Notes under the pieces: generated by a model | Databases searched by the model: none | What the model was told of the DNA's origin: nothing | What the model saw: only the letters and a program-made list of their open reading frames with translations | Translations under genes and position numbers: made by a program | Part shown: piece by piece, positions 56,801-64,000 of the stretch | Layout: every line of letters begins with the position of its first letter | Numbering within the stretch: position 1 is the stretch's first letter | Source: Akebia trifoliata | Taxonomy: Eukaryota > Streptophyta > Magnoliopsida > Ranunculales > Lardizabalaceae | Assembly: GCA_017979445.1 (NCBI GenBank) | Contig: CM030704.1 | Span: 18,177,219-18,241,218, forward strand | DNA: 64,000 nt | Reading direction: 5' to 3'

Positions 56801-59066
56801 CCAACAAACAACAAGCTTGCCACTGGATAGATCTTCATGAAATACACAAAATGCATATATAATAATAACAAAATAGGCACTCATATCATAATTATGCTTT
56901 GATCCAACAATAATCTTAATCAGAGTATATTTTTGTATATGAATATGTGTTTGCTATTATTTATGTATGCATTTCGTGTATTTCATGAAGATCTATCTAG
57001 TGCAGAACTTGTCGCTTGCTGACTTTTTAAACAACGAACCCATTGCTTACTGGATTAACATTGTTGTTAGATCAAAGCATAATTATGATCTAAGTGTCTA
57101 TTTACTATTATTTAATATGCATTTCGTGTATTTCATGAAAATCTATCTAGTGGGGAGCTTGTCACTTGTTGAGTTTTCAAACGACGAACTTGTAACTTCC
57201 TGGATTTCAAGCAACAATTTTCCACTAGATAGATCACAAAATACCCAAAATGCATATATAATAAAAGCAAAACGGAAACTCGGGTAAAAAACAAACACTC
57301 TGATGCATTTTGTTATTATTATGTATGCATTTCCATGTATTTCATGCATATTTATCTAGTAGTGAGCTCATCGCTAGGAAAGATCAGTAAGCGATGAACT
57401 CATTACTTCTTGATCTTTCCAACAACAAACTCACCACTGGACAGATCATCACGAATACTCAAAAATCCATATACAAAACTAGCGAATTGGACACTCGACT
57501 CACAACTTATGCTCGGATAGTAGATCCACCATAGATTAATATACATTCTTGGGTGGTAATCTTGTGACATGGACAGCAAGAAGTAAACAGTTGTTGGCAG
57601 ATCTAATATTGAGACCAAGTAGAGAACCATGTCATACACGTCCTATGAGCTAACCTGGAGAAGTACTTTCTTAAGGAAATAGGATTTACAGTAAAAATAC
57701 CTATTAGTCTCTTTTTTGATAACCATGCATTCATACACATAGCTTTTAATCTTGTGTTTCACAAGAAGACGGGACATGTTGAAGTTGATTGCCACTTTGT
57801 TTGTGACTAACTCCTGAGTGGTGAAATTACTACTCCCTATATGAAGTTTGAAGATCAACTTGTTGATATGTTTTCTAAGTCATTAGGTTATAATAAGATG
57901 GATTATATTTGTAAGAAGCTATGATTATATGATAAATATTCTTTAGTTTGAAGGGGAATGAAAGAGTAATAAGGTATGTGTTGAGTTTAGTCCCACATCA
58001 AACACTCATTGCCTTGTCTCTCTCCTCATAAGCTCCTGGGCCTTTCCACTCATTGCCAATTGGTTCTGAGTTGGACCCCCAAATTTATCATGGTATCATA
58101 GCCAGGCCTTTCTCTCCTCCACGTCACCCAGTTCATATCTCCACGTGCTTTGCCTAGTCTAGCCCACACGCGTGGGGGCATGTTGAGTTTAGTCCCACAT
58201 CGAACACTCATTGCCTTGTTTCTCTACTTATAAGCTCCTAGGTCTCTCCGCTCATTGCCAATTGGTTTTGATTTGGACCCTCAAATTTATCAGTATGATA
58301 AGTAATTCCTTTCTATTCTACACAATCTTCTCTTTAGAAAATAGGAGGAATCCAATGAGTAAGCCAAACAAAACAAAACAAAACAAAAGAGGATGAAATA
58401 GGAAGGAAGAGGTAGAGAAGGAGATTAAAAAAAAAACAATAGCATCTTCAAAGAAAATTTGAGCTTAGAACTTGGTGCATCAACAAGCAAATAGAGAGGG
58501 AATGAAGTTTGGAGTATCATAAGCTGAGTATGATGTTTGGAGAGCTTAATGTTACAACAAGCACAAGTTGTAAAACCCACAAAGTGGAGCTTGTTGAGTT
58601 TAGTCTCACATCGGACACTCATTGCCTTGTCTCTCTTCTTATAAGCTCCTGGGCCTCTCCAATCATTGCCCATTGGTTTTGAGTTGGACCCCTAAATTTA
58701 TCAGAACTAGATGAAGATAAACCAAACATTTATCCCCTCCCCCCTTCGGTGCCATTTATAGGATTAAAAACAGTATATTCTTCCTACCAAAACAGAAAAC
58801 AGAAAATAGTAATTGCTAATCTCAATCATACTTTTATTCAAAATAGGTGACTTCACTAATTTGTGATCAAGAAAAGAAATGAAGCCTACGCAAAATGGTT
58901 AAGAAAAGTACATGCCTATCAAAAGCGCAAAGAAGTACCTGTCCATTGCAAATTCTGTGAGGAAAATGGGAGTGGGATTGATATCATTTGTAGGACTAAA
59001 TGGTTGTACTGCACGTATATCATCCAGACCAAGAACTGCATCAGCATGTTCATGTGTCAAAATTAT
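44881..59066 (-). CDS. Metallo-beta-lactamase-fold hydrolase (3' seven exons)
   Basis: Exons, read on the minus strand: 59066-58939, 53667-53520, 53429-53324, 51938-51880, 45832-45797, 45709-45600, 44938-44881. All junctions are GT-AG and the phases match, giving 214 codons and TAA. The first exon carries the metal-binding HxHxD motif (LTHEHADAVLGLDD). Later come VIHGEDY, LGFLFGEKSRVAYISDVSR, LDLLILDTLY and MTHEFDHH, with further conserved His and Asp ligands, and it ends LAHDGLRIPIDL. This is the plant metallo-hydrolase/oxidoreductase family that includes Arabidopsis At1g30300 and resembles bacterial PhnP phosphodiesterases. The substrate in plants is unknown to me. Roughly 90 N-terminal residues are missing; I could not find their exons up to 64000, so they lie beyond the edge. 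The two long introns hold copia, LINE, TRIM and MITE insertions. No coding break is seen. Confidence 0.9.
45105..45470. repeat. Dispersed repeat, copy 2 of a 380-bp pair
   Basis: Lies in the last intron of the hydrolase gene. It is bounded by ACTAACTTAGTAAG and ACTAATTTAGTAAG, which could be its ends, and is homologous to 43445-43835. Confidence 0.75.
46305..46494 (+). repeat. Copia 5' LTR
   Basis: Starts TGTTATTGGTATATATAGG and ends CATTAACA. By hand count it differs from the 3' LTR at about 16 or 17 positions plus a short indel in a CTTTCT run, which points to an old insertion. Confidence 0.93.
46495..46508 (+). other. Copia primer-binding site
   Basis: TGGTATTAAAGCAA directly follows the LTR and matches the complement of the plant initiator-Met tRNA 3' end with a few mismatches. 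Confidence 0.75.
46950..47860 (+). pseudogene. Copia gag remnant
   Basis: The frame opens MEMKSNILSPPEFFNL. It continues through several stops with the usual gag core (IWNQVGKMYSGA, then a helical region), a Gly/Arg-rich segment and a CX2CX4HX4C zinc knuckle (CTHCGLDGHSINFC). Stops include TAA, TAG and TGA at positions expected to encode Gln, Trp or Arg. Confidence 0.88.
47861..51092 (+). pseudogene. Copia pol remnant (PR-IN-RT-RH)
   Basis: The order is protease active site DSGASNHMTG, the integrase HHCC region ending in CESCQLAKH, then SDIWGP with the first catalytic Asp, a stop-ridden integrase core, reverse transcriptase (ARLVAKGYTQ, QLDVKNVFLN, YVDDI) and RNase H (DWASSPSDRKSTSGH, CDNQAAIHIA). 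A small frame disturbance near 48627-48660 and many stops inactivate it. Confidence 0.92.
51091..51202 (+). other. Duplicated polypurine-tract region
   Basis: GAGGGGGAG followed by TGTTAT at 51091-51105 looks like the normal copia tract and LTR start, yet the LTR begins only at 51203 after a second tract GAGAGGGAA. Both tracts are preceded by CCAAGTT(G/A)GA, so this is a local duplication of the 3' end. Confidence 0.65.
51203..51385 (+). repeat. Copia 3' LTR
   Basis: Starts TGTTATTGGTATGTATAGG and ends CATTAACA, followed by the TTTAC duplication. Confidence 0.93.
52778..53260. mobile_element. 483-bp Mutator-like foldback MITE (copy 2)
   Basis: Same length and plan as 27314-27796: inverted arms, internal ACGGTAAATTACC-type palindromes and CATGTTTTGATAAATT near the right end. 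Flanking direct repeat TTAATGAA (52769-52776 and 53261-53268), with 8 of 9 matches if extended. It lies in the hydrolase intron upstream of exon 51938-51880. Confidence 0.8.
54366..56440 (-). mobile_element. 5'-truncated LINE (L1-type) retrotransposon
   Basis: The minus strand reads, with stops and shifts, reverse-transcriptase pieces (SIASFSILINRSPDG, SYRGLRQG, YLGLPLKASYESKVIWDPII), then the zinc-binding C-terminal domain (TLDQLRTRGIIFVN, ESVNHILIHCPFTREVWAHF) and FEGTEHFLQEV. The 3' end at 54366-54415 has AATAAAAGCTATTG and then an A-rich tail. It lies in the hydrolase intron, in the gene's orientation. It contains a run of fifteen G at 55324-55338. Confidence 0.83.
56450..57520. repeat. 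Array of foldback modules
   Basis: About five diverged copies of a module starting ATGCATTTCGTGTATTTCAT, GAAGATCTATC(C/T)AGTGG, GAGCTTGTCGCTTG. Several are followed by inverted halves (CCACTGGATAGATCTTCATG, AAATAC.CAAAATGCATAT) and by CATAATTATG linkers. Short open frames of both orientations are products of the palindromes. Located in the hydrolase intron. Confidence 0.75.
57545..57958 (+). pseudogene. Copia RNase H and 3' end remnant
   Basis: With stops and shifts the plus strand shows LVTWTARSKQ, DNHAFIHIAFN, CHFVCD, FEDQLVDMFSKSL and a polypurine-like TTTGAAGGGGAA. The LTR that should follow is absent. It is a different family from the 46-51 kb element. Confidence 0.78.
57979..58292 (+). 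mobile_element. Intact TRIM (miniature LTR retrotransposon)
   Basis: Two 112-base LTRs (57979-58090 and 58181-58292), starting TGTTGAGTTTAGTCCCACAT and ending AAATTTATCA, flank a 90-base interior. The interior begins with a primer site TGGTATCATAGCCAGG at 58091 and ends with a purine-rich CGTGGGGGCA. A perfect 5-bp duplication GTATG (57974-57978 and 58293-58297) frames the element. No coding capacity, as usual for TRIMs. Confidence 0.93.
58592..58703 (+). repeat. Solo LTR of the same TRIM family
   Basis: 112 bases starting TGTTGAGTTTAGTCTCACAT and ending AAATTTATCA, flanked by GAGCT and GAACT (one mismatch). It lies about 300 bases from the complete TRIM. Confidence 0.88.
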
Positions 59067-60218
59067 CTGCAAATGATAGAAAAATAAGCCCTCAGTTGGT
59101 GGGTTTCCACTTACCATGCAAAGTAGTTGATATATTATTGATTGAAAATAGACAAGATAAATATTATTATTCATAATTCATAAACACAAGGACCAATATG
59201 ATCTGATCTTTATATTCCTTCCATAAGTGCAAAAGGCAGACATCCCTAGAAGCAACCTTAAATGTCCCTTCATTTCCCTCTTCCTTATATTTGATTTAAG
59301 GACTATAGAATAAATAAGCATGGGTACAACAACTTCCACTGAAATGTTTATAATATTTGGCTCCATAAGTCATTGATGCAATTTTTATCTCAAAAAGACT
59401 CCCAGAATACAAGTACTGCTGTTCTCAAAATTTGATGAAGCTAGTTCTCCTTTGAAGATGCTCATGACAAGACAAAACCTTAAAATGCATTACCACATCC
59501 CAAAAAACTTCCCAGATTTGTCTCCTCTAATATCCAATTACATAAACAAAACAGATATCTTTATGATGCATCTTTTGAAACTGAATTAATGCATTAAATT
59601 CCAAATGTGAACATGGTTGTCGGTTTTCCCAATCCACATCATTATCCGTGGAGAGCCGAGAGGATTCTCCTTTCATCAGGTAATTCTACATTTTAATTTA
59701 AATAGTGAACAATTTAAGACTTCCACTAATCTAGAGTACCAGACCGATAACAATCAAATTGCTTGATCCTCTAAAGGATTTCAAGAAAGGCTAGGTTCAA
59801 AGCCTGTGACTAGAAATTATAAATGCAATTATAAAATTAGAATGTGTCTCACAAGTGCATATTCCAACAGCTTTTACTTTCAATTGAATAAAGAAAGAAA
59901 TGGCTAGAATAGGGTCATGTTCAATGATTTGTGGATTAGGTTCCATTTGAAGATTTGGATATCAGGGGTGGTGTGGTTTGGAGATACAGGTTTAGGATAA
60001 GTAGGGTACGGCTGGCATATTGGAAGGGGAAGCACTGTTCAGCTGAGGTACCGGATAGGCACAACAAACTTTAGGGCCGATGTGAAGGGTTCGGGTATTG
60101 GGAAGCAGCAAGGTTTAGGGTTCAGTTGTGGTTCGGCCAGCCCAAGGGTGTGGCAAATCAGCAAATAAAAACAATAAAGATGAAGAAGATGTAGAAGATT
60201 TGTACCTAAATTTGGAAA
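59067..60218. other. Intron or upstream DNA of the hydrolase gene
   Basis: I searched the minus strand for the missing N-terminal exons (a glycine-rich LGTG-type strand and an IDVGKTF-like segment) and found none. Nothing else recognisable. Confidence 0.5.
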
Positions 60219-60430
60219 GAAAACTAGAAGATTACCTTGGCTTCACACCAAGTTAGGGTTTCAGAACATCCATTCTCTGGAGAACTTGAAAACTAAAAGA
60301 TTACCTTGGCATCACACCGAGTTAGGGTTTTAGAACATTCATTCTCTGGAGAACTTGAAAACTAAAAGATTACCTTGGCTTCACACCAAGTCAGGGTTCA
60401 CAACATCCATCTATAGAAAACCTGAAAAAT
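60219..60430. repeat. Three-copy tandem repeat, period 69
   Basis: Units start at 60219, 60288 and 60357 with GAAAACTA(G/A)AAGATTACCTT. The first two differ at only a few positions; the third diverges in its second half. Confidence 0.88.
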
Positions 60431-61249
60431 CTGTAAACTTCATTCATAAATTGACAACAGAATCTTTACAATAAGTATTTATAGGTTTTCTTAAATCTAT
60501 AACTAATCTCAACCTACAGTCAAGATTAAACATAATTTGATCAACCTAACAAGTATTTAACTATAACTCTTTATCTCATTATACTAAATAAACCTATGGC
60601 TAAAAAAATCACTAAAAGGTCCCTAGCCAAAAATAATGAAACAAACAAAAAAAAATCCTAGAAATACAGTTCAATGAGCTAATGCGGAGTAAAGTATATG
60701 AAATGGGGTCTTCTACAATATCTACATCTAATGCTCTACCAAATCTCAAAGTAAGCCCAAAATAGTATGATCCACCCACAATGATCGTAGTGGGATACAT
60801 CAAGATATCCCAATGAAGACCCCATTTGCAAAGATGCAATGGGCCCTCCATGCTCCATAAAAGCAGCCCATTGCATCTTCCCAACGTGGAGTCTTCTGAA
60901 ACCTATGCAAATGTGTCCATCCTCGTTTCCCAGAGGAGTCTTGTTCTGATATTTTTTTCTTCATATAAAACACCTCATGGTATGATTGAGAATCTATGAA
61001 TATAGGCCACATGATTTTGGATGGACCTTGGCTATATGACAGATAAGTGACACTATTTGACAACTTGAGTACATGTTAATTCATTTATGAAGGCAAGAAG
61101 GTCAAGCTAAATCACCCCCTACCTTACCTTAAGGTGGGTGAGAGTAATAAAAGAACATCAATTTGAAGCCCTTCACATCATTAGTTCAAGGGAGGCCAAA
61201 CCTCTTCAAAGTCTATCAAAACGAAAACGTTCTTTCAATTTCTTGTATG
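60431..61249. other. Unassigned region with a coding-like minus-strand frame
   Basis: The minus frame at 61063-60803 reads KRGWTHLHRFQKTPRWEDAM and seems to continue in another frame (YPTTIIVGGSYYFGLTLRFG). The composition looks protein-like, but I do not recognise the family. It may be part of a decayed retroelement or a captured gene fragment. Confidence 0.35.
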
Positions 61250-62000
61250 AATAAGTGTTTACGAAAACGTTCTTTCAGCTTCTCAGTGCCTTTTTCATCA
61301 CTTTCTGTGAATACAATGCCGTCAATAGACCATCTAGATGAAAATACCACTATTAGCCTGACTTATCAAAAAAACCGCCTCATGAATACTGAATGATCAA
61401 TTTGACTTATTTGTATCCCACATGCCACAACCACCTTCTTGAAATTACCGAACTATGCCCCCAAAGACTTTTAATCATAAATGGAATTCTTCAGAGGACA
61501 AACCTTACCAAACTCCCTTAAACCAACAAACTTAGGAGATTGCACCATATAGACTTTCTCAAACAAGTCCCCATGTAAAAATGCATTCTTAAAATCTAGT
61601 TAAAACGACAACCATAACTTACGGGCCACAATGGAAATAATAACCCAAATTGAGCTCAAAATGTTCATGGGAGATAATGTCTTTGAATAATTAACTTCAA
61701 AGGTCTGAGTATAACATTTGGCAACCAATCAAGCCTTGGGCCTTTCGATTGATCCGTTTGAGTTTTGCTTCACATTGTAGACCCAGTGACACACAACAAT
61801 GTGCTTTAAACATGTAATATTATTAACTCCCATGTATCAATTGAATAAAGTGCTTCTACCTCATCTTCCATGTTTTCTCTCATCCAATCACGACAAATGG
61901 CTTCATTATGAGAAGTAGAAAGATGAAGAGATGGGAAAGATAAAGCAAAACTATTGACAATGAGATAAATGCTCAAAGACTGGGAACTTAACAAGGTAGC
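61250..62000 (-). pseudogene. Degenerate copia reverse-transcriptase fragment
   Basis: On the minus strand: MEDEVEALYSIDTWELI, HWVYNVKQNSNGSIERPKA, YTQTFEVNYSKTLSPM, LDFKNAFLHGDLFEKVYM, and near the end FTESDEKGTEKLKERF in place of the region after YVDD. Several stops, no LTRs found. Same orientation as the hydrolase gene. Confidence 0.75.
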
Positions 62001-62489
62001 AACTCTCCTAGAGCTTCTCGATTCTAACCATCTGGCGGTTAATGAGGATGATAGAAGGGAGTAGGCGGAAGCAAAGATAGAAGTTTCTCAGTGAAAGTTT
62101 TCCATCGTGCCCTTTTGCCCTTCTTTGCTAGAAGTTTCTTGGAATCATCTATTTGCTCTTCCTTGGTTCCTTCCAAGATCTCTTTTTTTACCTGGTTAGC
62201 TTCCCTTGATAAGATCCTCACTTGGGACATTTTAATGAAAAGAACTTTGCCACCTTTGTAATTCTAGTGGAGATTTGGGAATCATATTCTTATCCATTGT
62301 GGCTTTTCTTCAGAAATTTGGGTTCATTTGTTTTCTCTTTACTAAATGGATTGGGTCTTCCCGTGGTCTGTGGCATCTCTTTTTGTTGGGTGGAATTTGT
62401 GGAGGCCGATTTTGGGATAAATCAACCTCCATCACGATTTTCACATTTTATTCGCAAAATGGTAATAAAAACATAAAAAAGAAAATAGA
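62001..62489. other. Unassigned sequence
   Basis: A minus-strand frame with a Lys/Glu-rich stretch (about 62039-62230) and overlapping plus-strand frames have no recognisable domain. Confidence 0.35.
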
Positions 62490-64000
62490 GGACAGATTTT
62501 TTATGCGGTTCAGCAAACGTGCCTACGTCCACGGACTCGAAGAGCCGTTCCACTATCAAACTCGCGGTTACATGACCTATTTCCATCCTTTTTGTCTCTA
62601 CCTTACTTTTTCCTTTTCAATGGCCTCAAGGCCTATTTATAGAAAAGCCTTAAAAGAGTTCTAACCCTTACTAAGATACAATTGACCAGATTACCCTTAC
62701 TTAAATTAGTTATTACATTAAAAAGGAAAAGAACCCTCTTCAAATGATGCCACGTGTTTACCTCGGAATATGTGTTGATATTGCAAATGGATGATCCGAA
62801 TGAGGGACGATTTCATTCATTTTGATCTATTCCCTACTTTTTTCCAACCAAGACCCAAACCCATGGTTGGTTTGTAACTGAGTCACCAAGCTTACTCTTG
62901 TATCTTTGTACTTGACTCAAATCCCTAGGTGTCACGTGTCCTCCTTTGGTACCTAGCAAGAAATATCCTCCACAATACCCCCTTTCGGGGGTTTGGACTT
63001 TTAGTCCGAGCGCCCGAGAATAAATGAATGGTACTATGTGACACGTGGTCACGCACCCCATAAATTGTGATTTTCTTATTATTGACTGCGTTTGGTGCTA
63101 TCATAAACCCGATCTCCAAAGCCAATAGATATAACCCCCTACGGTCGGGTTTGGAATAAAAATCAATTAAACCCACCCCCAATGGTTGGACTTGCCTCCC
63201 TTACGAACCAGTCGTTACAAAAAGATAAAGACGAGTTAGCCCAACCCTCACTGACAGGACTTGGTTCCCTTCACGAGCAAAGATTTTTGCTGTGTGCCGA
63301 CCCTCTTACGGTCGGGATTTACTCCTCTCACGAGCTAGGACTTTCATTAAATAATAGAAGAACCGACCAAAATCCCAAATCGGGTTTGGATTCCAAAACG
63401 ATCCAAGACTTAGATAAGTAATCCCACATCGGGCTTGGCTCCCATAGCGGGCCAAGGCTTTGACAGAAGAACCGACCGAACTTCCAGATCAGGCTTGGAT
63501 CCCAGAACGATCCAAGACTTTGATAAATAGTAGAGTAACCGATCGAAGTCCCAAATCGAGCTCGGCTCCCATGACGGGTCAAGGCTTTGACAGAAGAACC
63601 GACCGAAATCCCAGATCGGGCTTGGATCCCAAAACGATCCAAGACTTTGATAATTAATAGAATAACCGATCGAAGTCCCAGATCAGGCTCAACTCCCATG
63701 CTGGGCCAAGGCTTTCCGTTATACCAATCCCTCGGTTGGGCTCAACACCAGTGAAGGGCCAAGGCTTTCCGCTATACCAACTCATCGGTTGGGCTCGGCA
63801 TCAGTGAAAAGCCAAGGCTTTCTTTGTAGGCCGACCCCCAACGGTCGGATTTTGCACTAAGTGGTCCCGCATGACGGACTTAGGATATGGACCAGACTCC
63901 CCATATGAGTCGGATGTGGCGCCTAGTGATCCCGCACAACCGACTTAGGATATAGACCAGACTCCCCATATGAGTCGGGTGTGACGCTAAGTGGTCCTGC
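62490..64000. repeat. Tandem-repeat-rich retroelement end, cut by the window
   Basis: GCGGTTCAGCAAACGTGCCT and CTATTTATAGAAAAGC precede a GC-richer block. From about 63350 there are repeats of the form ACCGACCGAAATCCCAGATC ... CGATCCAAGACTTTGATAA (spacing 109-127), then two units of about 57 with TCGGTTGGGCTC (63709-63820), then units of 66-67 (TAAGTGGTCC ... CCCCATATGAGTCGG) from 63854 to the edge. This resembles the LTR or untranslated end of a gypsy-type element. Confidence 0.55.

Noticed and set aside
60219..60430. Regular direct repeats suggesting a CRISPR-like array
   Set aside because: The units are contiguous, without unique spacers, and the context is a plant nuclear genome; simple tandem repeat.
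59067..62230. N-terminal exons of the hydrolase gene, including the frame with WKTFTEKLL near 62100
   Set aside because: The resemblance to the expected GKTF-type segment is superficial, and its surroundings do not fit the family or splice phase.

Overview
The window is nuclear DNA of a flowering plant. It is AT-rich, genes are sparse and interrupted by long introns, and most of the sequence is transposable-element material: foldback MITEs, Ty1/copia, Ty3/gypsy-like, LINE, TRIM and CACTA. The predicted proteins are land-plant types (an MSI1-type WD40 histone chaperone and a P-class PPR protein). I cannot name the species.

Three host genes are supported, all on the minus strand. (1) A complete six-exon MSI1 gene (14210 to 5276). 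Joining the exons by eye gives an uninterrupted frame of 424 residues. (2) An intronless 551-residue PPR gene (17489 to 15834), upstream of MSI1 in the same orientation. (3) The last seven exons (59066 to 44881) of a metallo-beta-lactamase-fold hydrolase, whose N-terminal exons must lie beyond the right edge. Its introns are swollen by an old copia element, a LINE, a TRIM and several foldback repeats.

Layout. 1-2.7 kb: seven back-to-back foldback elements separated by (TA)n runs. 3.7-4.3 kb: an eighth member inserted into one copy of a tandem duplication whose other copy is the empty site. 5.3-14.2 kb: MSI1, with several MITEs and a solo LTR in its introns and a MITE touching its promoter. 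15.8-17.5 kb: PPR gene. 17.8-20 kb: cluster of foldback elements, some nested. 21.4-31 kb: a three-level nest, with a 6.8-kb CACTA element inside a tandem TRIM-like LTR array inside a Tourist-like MITE. 31-44 kb: gene-poor AT-rich DNA with a gypsy-type LTR. 44.9-59 kb: hydrolase gene with nested elements in its introns. 59-64 kb: intron or upstream DNA with a copia fragment and, at the edge, a tandem-repeat-rich retroelement end.

The most unusual material is the foldback family in the first 4.2 kb: a shared double-hairpin core with several unrelated outer arms, each arm matched by its inverted copy. Boundaries were read by eye, so most element ends are good to a few bases where a target-site duplication is given and to tens of bases otherwise.
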